Origin: Solanum dulcamara
Lineage: Eukaryota; Streptophyta; Magnoliopsida; Solanales; Solanaceae
Assembly (NCBI RefSeq): GCF_947179165.1
Contig: NC_077237.1
Location: 62,727,523 to 62,791,522, forward strand
Direction of reading: 5' to 3'
Length of the DNA stretch: 64,000 nt
Part shown: positions 10,790 through 22,596 of the stretch, piece after piece
Layout of the letters: every line of letters begins with the position of its first letter
Numbering within the stretch: the stretch's first letter is position 1
Notes under the pieces: generated by a model
The model's database searches: none
What the model was told of the DNA's origin: nothing
Seen by the model: only the letters and a program-made list of their open reading frames with translations
Program-made: the position numbers and the translations under genes

Positions 10790-12405
10790 CTTAGACACTT
10801 TAATTATGATTTGTTCATTTTAAATCTCAAGTCGAACTCTGTGTCATTTTGACACTTTTGACAATCAACCAAATATGTAAGGTTTGTGTAATAAACTCGC
10901 GGATGATGTGTCAAAAGGACGAATTAAATAAAAATGTGGCATAAATCAAAAATATATTATAAATAAAAATCTATTTTAAAACTATTTAGTTAATTACTTA
11001 AAAAATATATATTTCAATAAAGAAGAAAAAGAAAAAATTAGCAGCACCATTTTTTTTTCTTCTACACCATTTTCACATCTCGTCAACCATTTCCACATCT
11101 TCTTATTCTCTAACCACAATGACCTTCTTCTTCAAATTTGACAATTAACATTACCACCATCTCTTTCTTCAAATCCACCTATTATAATCACCAAGTTTAA
11201 TATTAATTAAGTTTACAAGCTTTTACCCATAATTCAACTACCATACTACCACCATCTCTTCCTTCAATCCACCATTTTTTTCCTCTGATCATCTCCACCT
11301 CTCTGCTAGCCCATCAGAATTGGTTTCTTTGAAAATTTCAAAATAGCCAAAACTAATTAACCCATGGTGAAATCGGAGCCATTTATGAATTTACTCGAAA
11401 TGGATTCATCGAAAGAAAAGTAGAAGCTTTGAGAAACAGGAAATTAGTGTTTCAAAAATTGAATTGAAAAAAATAACTTAAATAGGGAAAAGGATTTTTT
11501 TTAAATAACTTAAAATAGCAAAATTAGAATGTGTTGGGAGTAGGATTTGAGCCCACGGCCTTCATAAACTTGATGTTAACGGTGAAAACAGACCAACATA
11601 GCTTTTGAATGATTCCGACGAACTTTCCAACAATTGAACTATGAAAAAAATTAGGTGGAGAAATTTGATACCATGAAGAAGATATACGTTGTAGACATGG
11701 AAATTATCATACTACAACGTTAATGACCAACGCTCACAATGATTTTTAGTCTTCACTTCACAAATAAATTTATTTCACAGTTTCCATGATTTTTGCCGGT
11801 TTGGAGTTGTAGGTTAATCTAGACATATCTTAATCATTTCTTAAGTTTTTTTGCTGATATATATTATTGATTTAATTTCTCACATCAAAATTGACAGAAG
11901 AGGAGAAGGTTGGATATACGGTGGTGGCGTTGTGGTGGCAGAGTGATAGCGGATGGTGGAGGAAGTGTTGAAAGGAGAGAGAAGGAAAAACAAGAAATAA
12001 AAAATAATAATATAAATTTAAAGTCCGTTTGAATTGGCTTATAATTTACTTATAAGCTTTTTTCAGTTTTTTTGAGTATTTGACTAGTCAAATTAAAGTA
12101 GTTTTATACTTAAATAAGTCCCAATAAATAATTGAATTTGTTTGGATGAACTTATTTTAAGCAGCTTATAAGTTGAAAATAACTTATAAATCAAAAAAAG
12201 TTGGGTTGTACGTACTTATTTTCTTTTAACGTATAAACAGTTTTCAACTTATAAGTAACTTAAAATAAGTCCATCCAAACAGGCTTGGTCTTTCATGAGT
12301 TCAAAATCAATGCAACACACATATTATGCCAACTCAGCAAAAAGTGTCAAAATGACACAATAAAGGCCTATTTGAACTATTTAAAATGGCCACAAATGGA
12401 TTTCG
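10790..12405. mobile_element. Non-autonomous DNA transposon with long imperfect inverted ends
   Basis: A perfect 20-bp inverted repeat pairs 10840-10859 (TGTGTCATTTTGACACTTTT) with 12340-12359. The match continues outward imperfectly through a CATTTTAAAT core for about 40 more bases on each side. There is no open frame of note between the arms, so mobility would need a transposase in trans. Outer borders and target duplication are not resolved. A smaller MITE sits inside near the right end. Confidence 0.5.
12020..12287. mobile_element. MITE with TIRs of the CCTGTTTGGAT type
   Basis: The left end AAGTCCGTTTGAATTGGCTT and the right end, read on the minus strand as AAGCCTGTTTGGATGGACTT, are inverted copies. 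Subterminal TTATAAGTTGAAAA words are also mirrored. The size (about 270 bp) and 'CCTGTTTGGAT' ends fit common plant MITEs. It lies within the larger element described at 10790-12405. Confidence 0.65.
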
Positions 12406-12564
12406 CCATTATTATATAATATATATTGTGTACATATTTTGTAGGAGTTTTAATAAGCTTAATTAACTATGTAAATTATATTAGTTAAGCAAAAACTCCT
12501 CTAAGTATATTTGATAGCTGTAATAGACTTTTGCATTATTATTGTCCGTACTTGGATAAGTATA

Positions 12565-12660
12565 TTTGATATTCTCTCTCTCTTTTTCTCTCTTTATCCG
12601 TTCCTTCCTCTTCCATTTTTTGTCCTTTATTTTTATTTCTCTTTCCCTTTCTTTTTTTTT
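12565..12660 (+). repeat. CT-rich tract
   Basis: A pyrimidine-rich stretch (TTCTCTCTCTCTTTTTCTCTC, then TTCC and CTTT words) on the plus strand. It is mirrored by the AG-rich tract at 13565-13770, so the two flank the AT-rich array in inverted orientation. An open frame here is only low-complexity. Confidence 0.75.
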
Positions 12661-12689
12661 AAATTAATAATTAATTATCCTAATTTAAA

Positions 12690-13460
12690 AAATATCAAAA
12701 TATTTAAAATTCACATATAATAATTATAATATATTTTTATTAAAAATATTTTACTTATATATCCACCACATTTTAATTATAATATATTGAATTCATTATT
12801 TTTTATTTTTTTCTCATATTAACAAAATATATTATTATATTAAAAATATTTTAGTTATATATTCACCTCGTACATTGAAACATGTCTATAATATGTATAA
12901 TATATTGAATTCAAAATGTATTACAATTGGAATTCATTATTATACATTGTTATGAATTTGGTTGTTGTTATTTCAACAAATATAACACATTTCTAACAAC
13001 GTAAATTAATTTTGATAGTACTGAAATATTTGAAATTCACATATAATACTTATAATACATTTGTATTAAATTATTTTAGTTATATATTCACCTCGTGCAT
13101 TGAAACATGCCTATAATATATATAATATATTAAATTAAAAATATTATAATTATTTTAATTTTTTCTCTTATTAACGATGCTAAAATATATTATTGTATTC
13201 AAAATATTTTAGTTATATATTCACTACATGCATTGAAACATGCCTATAATATAATATATTGAATTCAAAATCTATTATAATTATTTTTTATTTTTTTCTC
13301 TTATTAACGAAATATATTATTGTATTAAAAATATTTTAGTTATATATTCCCCACGTGCATTGAAACATGTCTATAATAAGTATAATATTTTGAATTCAAA
13401 ATGTATTACAATTATCGTTTATATTTTTTTTATTGTGTTAGAAATGTAATATATTTGTAT
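12690..13460 (+). repeat. Diverged AT-rich tandem array, unit about 100-130 bp
   Basis: The words TTTTAGTTATATATTC and CATTGAAACATG-CTATAATA recur near 12752, 12852, 13074, 13208 and 13334, each followed by ATATTGAATTCAAAAT and a TTTTTTCTCTTATTAACGA-like block. The spacing of about 100, 222 (two units), 134 and 126 bp shows a degenerate tandem array. No coding potential. Confidence 0.75.
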
Positions 13461-13564
13461 TTATATTTTAAAATCATCTAATTTAAAAAATAGTAAAATT
13501 ATCATTTTTATAATATCTAATCTAAAATTAAGTTTTAAATTAGATAATTAATTATTATTTTAAA

Positions 13565-13770
13565 AGAGGAAGAACGAGAAAGAGAGAGAGAAAAAAAGGG
13601 ACCAAAATAGAAAAAAGAGAAGAAGGAGAGAGAGAGAGAGAGAGAGGAGAAAAAGAAAGGAGAGAGAGAGAGAAAAAAAAAAGACGAAGAAGGAGAGAGA
13701 GAAAAAGAGGGAAGAAAGAGAAGAACGAGAGAGAGAAAATGATGGAAAAAAGGAGAGAGAAATAAAAGAA
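13565..13770 (+). repeat. AG-rich tract (GA microsatellite with A runs)
   Basis: About 200 bp of almost pure purine: GAGAGAGAGA runs, AAAAAAAAAAGACGAAG and GAAGAAAGAGAAG words. It forms the inverted counterpart of the CT-rich tract on the other side of the AT-rich array. A 91-codon minus-strand frame here is purely low-complexity. Confidence 0.85.
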
Positions 13771-13881
13771 AAAATGTGTATTTATTATCTTTTGCTATTT
13801 CGAGTAACAAAACTAATGCTATTTTTTGTAAGAATATATCTTATGCCATAATTCGTAATTATTGTAATATAATATATTATT

Positions 13882-14706
13882 CGGAAAAGGGCCAAAATTA
13901 CCCCTGAACTTTGAAAAATAGTTTATTTATGCCCTTCGTTCTACTTTAGGCCAATTATACCCCTACCGTTATACTTTGGGCCAAATATGCCCTTGAGATT
14001 AAATCGGTTTTTTTAATCTATTTTTTAAAATCATTTTTTTTAATTTTATTTTAAATTTTATTTTAAAATCTGTTTTTATATGTTTTTTAAATCCATTTTT
14101 AATCTATTTTTAAATCTGCTTTTTAAATTTTTTTTTAAAAAAATTTGTGAATGCAAATTTATTTTAAAAACAAATTTAAAATAAAATAAAATAAAAATAT
14201 TGTAAAAAATACATAAAAAACAGATTTAAAAATTTTATTTTAAATTTGTTTTTAAAATCTGTTTTTATATGTTTTTTAAATCCATTTTTAATCTATTTTT
14301 AAATCTGTTTTTTAAATATATATTTTTTAAATCTGTGAATGCAAATTTATTTTAAAAACAAATTTAAAATAAAATAAAATAAACATATTGTAAAAAATAC
14401 ATAAAAACAGATTTAAAAAAATAATTAAAAAGCAGATTTAAAAATAGATTAAAAAACGAAATAGATTTTTTTTAAAAAAATATTTTAAAAAAATGGTTTT
14501 AAAAACAGATTAAAAAAAAATTAAAAAAACATATTTAAAATGAGAAATAAGTTGACCATTGAGAAACTGACACGTGACATTCTGTTATACTCAAGGGCAT
14601 ATTTGGCCCAAAGTATAACGGTAGGGGTATAATTGGCCCTAAAGTAGAACGAAATGCATAAATAAACTATTTTTCAAAGTACAGGGGTAATTTTGGCCCT
14701 TTTCCG
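13882..14706. mobile_element. Mutator-like non-autonomous foldback element, 825 bp, 9-bp target duplication
   Basis: Terminal inverted repeats of about 115-125 bp start CGGAAAAGGGCCAAAATTAC at 13882 and end with its complement at 14706. The arms carry CTTTAGGCCAATTATACCCC and CAAATATGCCCTTGAG in mirror order. A perfect 9-bp duplication TATATTATT flanks the element (13873-13881 and 14707-14715). Long TIRs and a 9-bp duplication are the marks of Mutator-like elements. The interior is T/A-rich with no open frame. Confidence 0.85.
14050..14430 (+). repeat. Internal direct duplication inside the Mutator-like element
   Basis: A block of roughly 190 bp beginning near AAATCTGTTTTTATATG and running through GTGAATGCAAATTTATTTTA occurs twice in a row (about 14052-14240 and 14246-14430). 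The two copies are near-identical by eye. Parts of the second half are also mirrored, adding to the foldback character. Confidence 0.7.
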
Positions 14707-14797
14707 TATATTATTTATGTAATTGGGCCTATTTTGTAAACTAGATAACCCAAAGATATTGTGTTGTAATTTTTTCTAGTTTCTTATGTAATTTTAT

Positions 14798-15199
14798 GGA
14801 AAAATTATGCAGATAAGCAAATATATACTAGTTAATTAGCTAACATAGTTATAGTTTGAATTAATTATGGTTCGCGGCAAACATCTAGCTATAATTACAG
14901 TTTGAGTTTTGTATAATTCGCGTGATTTATACAAACGTTGTGCGCAAATTGAATTGTATAGCGAAATATACAAACATTACAAATTGTATAGCGAAAGCGA
15001 ATTATACAAATATTGTGCATGAATTGTATAGTGAAATATACAAACGTTATACAAAAACTGCGAATTATACAAATATATACAAATGCTGCGTGAATTATAC
15101 AACGCTGCTATAACTATAACTATGAATTGTAATTAGCAAACTATAGCTATGGAGCAAAATTAAGGTATTTTTGAGTGACTATATGCAAATATTTCCCCT
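14798..15199. mobile_element. MITE with internal 'TATACAAA' repeats
   Basis: The ends GGAAAAATTATGCAGATA and, on the minus strand, GGGGAAATATTTGCATATAG are imperfect inverted repeats. GTTATAGTTTG and CAAACTATAGCTATG are subterminal mirrors. The interior repeats GAATTATACAAA and TGTATAGCGAAATATACAAAC many times, which makes a spurious 63-codon frame. The flanks AATTTTAT (14790-14797) and TATTTTAT (15199-15206) match at 7 of 8, compatible with an 8-bp target duplication (hAT-like). Confidence 0.6.
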
Positions 15200-15461
15200 A
15201 TTTTATTGCTTGATTCCAATATAACTTGAAAGTTTAATTTTGGTGTAATCTTCCGTTTGTTCAGAATTTAGTGTTGCAAAGTTAAATTGTACCTTTCAAA
15301 TGAAATTTGAATTGGATTAATACTTCCTAACCTATAGCATGTTCGGACAAGCTTTTGGGGAGATAATATTTTAGATGGTTACTTGGTATATATAGATTTA
15401 CTCAAAAAGTCACTTTTTATTTATTTATTACTCATAAATCACTAAACCATTACAAGTGGCT

Positions 15462-15484
15462 TTTCTATATATATATATATATAT
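15462..15484 (+). repeat. (AT)n microsatellite
   Basis: A run of alternating TATATATATA in an AT-rich spacer. No other feature is seen between 15200 and 15600. Confidence 0.8.
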
Positions 15485-15599
15485 CATTCAAAAATTATAA
15501 AAAATGACAAAATTACTTTAAAATAACTGAAAAATATTATTTTATTTTAGTGGATTTTTAAAATAATTACTTCAAATTGTTTAAAATTTAAGAAGCTCG

Positions 15600-16788
15600 A
15601 TAACTAATTTACCTTGTAGAGGATCAAAATTGGGTGTCAACAATTATCTCTTTTTTGGATAGAGTCGATGAAAGAGATCCTGGACAAAAAAAATTGACAA
15701 ATCTAATTTTGACCGACTATATCTTCATCTTTTTGAAAGGGGGTTCGTATGGACTTTGAAAAATATGGTCGGACTCCGGTATCAGATTTCCTACATATCT
15801 GAGGTTATATGAGAATTCATATCACTTGTAGTTCAAGACGCTTGGTTTGGCGCACAAATTTGAAAGAATGCAAAAGCTAGTGGTGAGAATCACACAACAT
15901 GGTGTCGTTGAGATAACGAAAAAGACAAGAGTGAAACCTTCTTGGTCAATGGATAGCATGTCAAGCACTATTTTAGAAATGATTCAGATCGAGATAACAA
16001 AGACTTGAGTTGAATGATAAGTGATCCACAAGCTGGGTCACATCGAGATGTTAAACCAGGCGCTACATGGGAGGCAACCCATGATTTTATGTGATTGACA
16101 GGTATTTTTACTTTAGTTTGTTTTTATCATGTTTTTCTTTATTTATTTCTTTTTTTAGGACTTTAGTTTAAATTTTCAGTTAAATGTAATAGTGAGGAAA
16201 AAAGGATTCATGCCATGACCTAAACTAAGACGCAGGGTGAGAGGCAACCCATAATTTTGCTAACGTCATGAGGTTCATATGCAGATGAAGCAGGGAGTGA
16301 ATGACACCATAGGTGGAGAGGGATGAACAATACAACCGGAACTTTGGCAAAGTGATGCATTGCTGGCTCACCGCGCCAGGCCTCAAACTACTACTAACTT
16401 GAACTGGCTCCCTACAGGCGCAATGCGCCATCATCGCATTACACTATAGATTTAGGGTATGTAGTCTTGGTGTACCGCTCCACCATTGCGCCAACTCTAT
16501 ACATCAGGGCCAATCAGTTATAACCCAAAATCACTTTACCCAATACCCCCAAAAAACCTAAATTCCTCACCACACCTTTCTCTCTTTTCTCTTCTCGCAA
16601 ACCATGCCCCTCCCCACCAAACCTCTCTTATTCTTCGTCTATAGTTCAACCTTCCACCTCCATTGTTATCCTCTGTTGAAACACCAAAACCAAAAAGATA
16701 TTTCTCCATTCCCTCTCACTCTAGTCAGCAGTGAACCACCCTCTTTCCTCTCTTCCAAATTTCAACAATCTTTGTTCTTCCACTCTTA
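15600..16788 (+). other. Leader-like region of a decayed LTR element
   Basis: No gene. Near-identical motifs GAGGCAACCCATGATTTT (16071-16088) and GAGGCAACCCATAATTTTG (16241-16259) occur; 'GGGAGGCAACCCA' is a word I associate with plant Ty3/gypsy-type elements. A CT-rich stretch (16565-16780) precedes the first ATG of the Transposase_32-like frame. I could not find a matching 5' LTR, so this side of the element is probably truncated. Confidence 0.4.
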
Positions 16789-19700
16789 TGGCACCCAAGG
16801 GAAATTAAGTGGAAGTTGGGATAGGGAGTAAAAGGTCTAGAAAAGAAGATGTCACTAGATCATCAGACCAAACTAGCACTAGACTTTTACCATTGAGGTT
16901 TGGTAAACAAGTGGTGGAGAAATATGGAAAAAGATTTGTTTGAATATCAGAAAGAGGTTAAGTATCTTGGAGATGAGTATGTCAATAAGGGTAGGTTACA
17001 TGATGAATTCCCTCAAATTCATGAAATGGTGTACAATTTGGGCCTCCGCTATATCTTTAAGGACTAAAGTGAGTGTAATCTTACACTTGTCCATGAATTT
17101 TATGCAAATTTGAACACTGAGCACCAGTGGACTAATAAGGAAGAAGTTAGGGAAAAAACAATTCGGTTTACCACTAGTGCATTGAATGAATTTTTGGGAA
17201 CCCCTCGCTGTGATTATGCTGAGTATCAATTGATGAAAGACCAACCACCGTATATAGATATTTGTTACACCCTTTGTGGTGTAAATTTGAAGGCAAGGTG
17301 GAATGGGAGTAAATACACAGGAAGACACACCACCCTCTATTATGCTCACCTCAACCAAGAGGCTCAAGTTTGGTTAAAGATTGTGTCACGACCCAACTCC
17401 GTAGGTCGTGATTGGTGCCTGACTTGGGCCCATTGAGTATGTTAGTAGAATAAATAAATGTAGAAATCAAAAGAGATCGCTAGAGAGCACATGAAAATAT
17501 ATGTAGCACATGAAGGCTGTTAAGGCCATCACGGAACACAAATCCCAAAACACATATACAAAATCCACAACACAAGTCTACAGACCTCTACTTAATGATA
17601 GCATAATCATATGTTGGTACAGGGCCCTGTCGTACCCTTAACTAGCATGTACAAATGTATAACAGAAAAGTTAGTACCAAAATAGGGCTCTAGACAAAGG
17701 AGCACTGACAACTAACAGGGTGGATGTCCTAAGCGAGTGGATCAGCAAATCGAGCGTCTGCACCTGCGGGCATGTAACATAGCTCCCGAAGACAGGGGGT
17801 CAGTACGGACAATGTACCAAGTATGTAAAGCATGGACTATAATAAGTAAAGCCATTACCAGAACAGAAGGTGCAAAAATAAGCAAAATATCCAGAATATC
17901 AAAATGCTTTTCATAACCGCAGATAATGTATGCAAAAAAAACATATGCCATATCAGGCCCTATTACGGGACTCGGTGAACAAAACATAGTCGCCACCTTA
18001 TCACTGGCGCCACAGCACAATATACATCCAGAGTAGGGAATATCTCCGTAACAAATCATATCATATCAAATAGCCATATCATATCATATCATCAACATAC
18101 GTGTACATGACACAACATAACTCCACAAACTCATGTACAAGGCATACCTGCCCCCTAATATCGGGGCATGGCAAATAATGCAGAGAGGTACACATAATAA
18201 CAAACCTGGCTTGGGCTCAGTGAAAGAAACATTGAGGCATCCATGAGTGAAGTAGTGAGAAACTATATGCAATTTAAATCATATTTGAGACTCGATGGGG
18301 TACTTAAAATGAGCTATTATTCAAAAATCAAGACAAGAGTCATATCAAGTACCTTTCAAGGCATAACAAAATATCTTTTGGAAGTCAAGAAATTGGCCAT
18401 CCTAACGGCTCTACGAATAGGAACTTTCTTGGTATGATATAAAAGTCATATACTTGTTTCATACAAACCATGCCAAAAAGGAAGATTAGCTTTATATACT
18501 TACGTCAAAACACGCCAAAAGAAAGAATAAGCTTATGTACTTCATCTATTTGTTTCATAAAGATCATGCCCAAAAAGAAAGAAAGATTATCTTTACCTAT
18601 TTGTGCCCAAAACATGCCAAGAGATAGAAAAAGCTTAACACACTTATGCCAAAGACATGCTAAAAGAAAGTATAAGCCTTACCTCTTAAGAATTACTCTT
18701 AACACGTTCGTCTCGTCGCCTCTTGAACCTATTTAACATGAAAGTAATACTACGGTTAATGAACTTTCCAATTCTAACTCTACAACCAAGTCTCCATAGA
18801 GGCCATTTCCTTATCCATTTCCCTCGACTAGTTCATTACTAGTTCCTAAGTTACCAAATATTGGGCAGCATCTCCCCTATAACTTCAACATCCCCGAGAT
18901 TTCAACTCGGACACCATGTCAACAACCATACCAATAACAAAAATAAGAAGCATATATACAAGTAAATCACTTCAACCTTACACAATACAAGCTCCAAACA
19001 ACTAGCTCCAAACTACGATACAAAAATAGAGTTTTTAATCTTTGTTTCGAAAAATCTTTAACTATACCAAACGGAGGCTCGTGTGGCTGAAACCAGAAGC
19101 ACCATCACCATTTTTAAAACACTTTGAATCCCTGAAACACGCAACCCAACCAGTATTTTCCGCAGCACCACAACGACAACCCACTACTCAATATCGATTT
19201 AACGCTAGCGACATTAATTTAGTTTGTTTCTAATGTCACACATCCTTATGCAATTCTTACACTTCCAGCCTCATTTAAGACATGTAATATACCCCATAAC
19301 AACATCATAAACTTCAATTTGAAAGGAAAAGCCTTACCTTGTCCGAAACTCGCCAAAACTTGCCTCGGAAGTTCCTTTAGCGCGCCTAAAACTTCGTGGC
19401 TGTTTGATAACGTTTTGGGCTACTCCAAACCATAAATTTTTATTAATAACACCTTCATAACATCGTTATTCACCCTAGGTAATTAATTTGTAGAACGAAA
19501 TTGGAGACTTACCTTTTTTTCTCCTCCAAAACCGTAGCTCTTCCTTCTCTCTAGCTCAAGTTTCTCTTCTCTTTTCTTCTAGACTTTTCTTGATTTTTTT
19601 TTTGTATAAAAAGAAACTTGAAGGATAAGGATGACTTAAAAGTCTTCAAACACATCTATATATATGCCACCTTATTGGGTGACATGTGTCAACCCCTAAG

Positions 19701-20990
19701 TGGTGACACGTGTCAAGCCCTTATAGGGCTAATGCATCACCCCTCCACTTAGGGTCTGCCACATGGAATATGGGGGCCCACCCCATTGCTGAAGCTGCTG
19801 CCACATGGAACTCCCTCATTCTTCCATGTGGCACTCTCTCATGGGCTTCCACATGTCGCTTTCATTTCTTCCTCGTGGGTTCGTAATCTCGTCTTGCTTT
19901 ACAAACCTATGTAATCCTTACTACGTAACCTTGGTATTTATTCAAGTAGCTTAAGTATGTAAGATTTTCAAATTGGTAGCTTACGTATGCAACACATCCA
20001 AAGTAATAGCTTACACAAGTAATTCGGGTCCTATGACTCACTACTTGGCCTCCAATTCCTTCCGAATTCCTATAACTTTATTTCCAATCTTCCCTGCCAT
20101 GGGGTATCGCATTCTCCTTTCCTTAGAATTCTTTGATAGCGTTATAGCCTATCCATCTCACATGGTAATTTCTAAGAAGCTTTCAAGAACTTAGGAATCT
20201 TTAAAGAAACTTAAGAAGCTTTTAGAAGCTTTAAGAAACTTTAGAAAACCTTAAGAAATTTAAGAGGCTTACAATCCTTCCATGAAACTTAAGAGCCTTT
20301 CAAGAGACTTAAAAACGCGTTTAAGGTATAAAAGTATGGGGTATAGTAGATTGTATGTAGTGTTCTGTTGCCTAGTAAACATACTTCAAATTTCACACGC
20401 GATAGAGATGTGTTGGTTTATAGGATAATGAAGGTTTTGCAGGTTAATGCCGGTTTGGTTCTTCGACACAATACGATGAAGTTCTGAAACAACAAAAGAT
20501 GGAAATTCTGCTACTGGAGTTTATTGAACCATTATCTGAGAGCTGAGGGGGTTGAAGAATAAGTCCATGGTCTATGCCCACCTAGGGCTCCTCACTTGGT
20601 TTGCAATATGGTGGATGTCACTAAGACAAAGGCTCAAGATACATTCCATGTGCCCGTGTTATCTACCGCTGATCATCTAGCCTGTGATGACAGTTGGATG
20701 AGGCCATTGTTTGGCATAGATGAGCTTCAGTTGTGCATTAGTGGCTTTCCAGAGATAGATGGGGAGATAGCCATATTGGTTGAGCGCTATGCTATAATGG
20801 ATACATATGCCAAATGGGACCTGTATTTCAATAACCACTTGATGATAATAAAGCCACTGTTGAAGATAATGATAATGATGATGAGTCCACTGTTGAAGAT
20901 AAGGGTGGTGATGATGAGAAAGATGAATCAAATGATGTTTCCACGTCACTCATGCAGTCGATGATGCTTCCACTAATGATAATGATATGA
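16789..20990 (+). pseudogene. Transposase_32-like ('putative plant transposon protein') frame, split by a solo LTR
   Basis: A candidate start MAPKGN at 16789 leads, with stops and frame changes, to RFGKQVVEKYGKRF, then EFYANLNTEHQW and TTSALNEFLGTP, and YYAHLNQEAQVWLKIV ending at 17383. The protein resumes at 20349 as CSVLLPSKHTSNFTRDRDVL, so the frame reads across the insertion. Later parts are VNAGLVLRHNTMKF and VPVLSTADHLACDDSW, ending in an acidic/repetitive tail near 20990. The domain order matches the Transposase_32 family (PF20167), often carried by non-autonomous plant LTR elements and of unknown function. In-frame stops both before and after the solo LTR show that it is dead. Confidence 0.7.
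17384..20348 (-). mobile_element. Solo LTR of a Ty3/gypsy-type element, 2965 bp
   Basis: The left end TGTCACGACCC and right end GGGTATAGTA are the minus-strand LTR end and (degenerate) LTR start. A perfect 5-bp duplication GATTG flanks it (17379-17383, 20349-20353), and removing it restores the WLKIV-CSVL reading of the host frame. It has no internal region, primer site or second LTR, so it is a product of LTR-LTR recombination. Over its 5' part it matches the 3' LTR of element C (56725 onward), including TTAAG-rich steps, a CACGTGTC box (19705-19714), TATA (19657-19664) and a GTAAGT donor (19507-19512, minus strand). Confidence 0.9.
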
Positions 20991-22580
20991 CCTGAGAGGC
21001 CATGAGAGTTTATTTTTTCTCTTTTATCTTTTGTTCAATTGATGCACTAGGGTTAGTGATTTGTTTAACATGGGGTGGGAGATGGAATTCCTATATGTTT
21101 TACTGTTTTTAGGTTGGGTTCATCGACTTTTGATTTTGGTTCTTTTCTTAAGGATAGTCCCATTGAACCAAGTAGAAATTTTTCTTAGTGATGTGTAGTG
21201 GTTAGTTGAGTTTGTCGTAGAAATAATTGTTCCTAAAGATAGATGTATGAGAAATGTCTGAAGGGAAAATTAGTCAGAGGAGTTGTGGATTAGAAACCCA
21301 ACCATGGGCGCTTTGAAACCTTGCTAGAAGTCAACCAGACATCATGGGTAGTTCATCCTTGAGTTTGCAACATAACAAAGTAATTCCGTAAGAGACACAT
21401 TGGTTCTTTGAAAGGACTCTGAAAATATTAAGTGTGCATAAATGTGTAAATTTGTTGTGTGCAAGAATGCTATTGTTTACTCTTGTGTGTATGTTATGGT
21501 GCCATGTGTACTGAGTATTACTCTGTTCTTCCATAAAACCTCATCTAGAACTTGCTCTGTGTGTGTGCTGATGAGTAGACTTGTATGAATCATGGAAGAT
21601 GCTCAAGACATTTCTTTATATATCCCATTCAATTCTAAGTTGTGCCTCCATGACATGATCTATAGTGAAGCCCCTTTGAGCCTATGATTCTTTAATTAAT
21701 CTGATTGATAAGCCAAATCCTATTTTTGTTGATATCCCATTTTCGTTTGATACGAATAAAGATCCTTTGTAGTGGAGGAAGGGTTAAATAAAATCTAGAT
21801 CGATGCAAAAGTAAAAGAAGAAAAATGATGAGTACGGTTAAAGATAGTAATGCTGAAAAGAGCCTTGCATTAAAACTGTGAAGGTGCTTGCAATCTAGAT
21901 ATATTAAAAAACAAAAATATATATACCAAGTGCCCAATCATCTAGAGGATGGAAAATAAAACATAATTAAAGCTGATCAATGGGTGTGAGCACAAGAAGT
22001 GAAGAATGATGAAAACAGAAAAGTGGTGTAGTGTTAAGTGCATTAAGGAAATAAGTCACTAACTATATCTAAAACATGTCTTTCTAGTCCTAAAAACTGA
22101 CATTACAACCAAGTAAAGTCCTTTTGATTCCATGAGTGAATGCATTATCAAAAGTCATCGCACACTGAGGCAAGCCTATGGCATGCTGTGATATGTGGGA
22201 ACATCTTTTGTGAGAGTGAGAGCTTCAAGTCTAAAATTGGCCTATCGAACTTGAAATGTGATGAAATAGGACTCTTGATTAAGAGAAGGATTGTACTAAA
22301 ATAGTGAGGGCATATGACACATACTTGGGTATATTGGTTGCTTGTGTATACATGATAGCATTATCCAGTTGAATCATAAGGAGTTTAGCATTGAGGCTAT
22401 GTTGTGTCTTATGGAAATGCTTTGAGTGCTAAGAAACGGTGGATGTGATTTCATGAAGTGTGAACTATAAATGCATGATTAAAAACTATTTGGTTGGTTA
22501 TATGGCGGGTGGATAAGTTCTTAGGTGTAGATGGTGAATTGATAGCAATAATTTAGATATTGTTCGAGGACGAACAAAGG
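20991..22580 (+). other. Untranslated 3' internal region of the Transposase_32-bearing element
   Basis: About 1.6 kb between the end of the decayed frame and the polypurine-like tract, with no recognisable domain. Short frames on either strand lack family features. Long non-coding stretches here are usual in large retrotransposon derivatives (LARD-like). Confidence 0.5.
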
Positions 22581-22596
22581 TTTAAGTGTGAGGTGG
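22563..22596 (+). promoter_or_regulatory. Pre-PPT motif and polypurine-like tract
   Basis: TTCGAGGACGAA (22563-22574) is followed by CAAAGGTTTAAGTGTGAGGTGG. The purine-rich part fits a plus-strand primer site just 5' of the 3' LTR that starts with TG near 22597. Confidence 0.55.

Noticed and set aside
13535..13810. 91-codon Ser/Phe/Leu frame
   Set aside because: It is a translation of the AG-rich low-complexity tract read on the minus strand.
14922..15113. 63-codon frame with repeated NYTNI-like words
   Set aside because: It arises from the internal TATACAAA repeats of a MITE.
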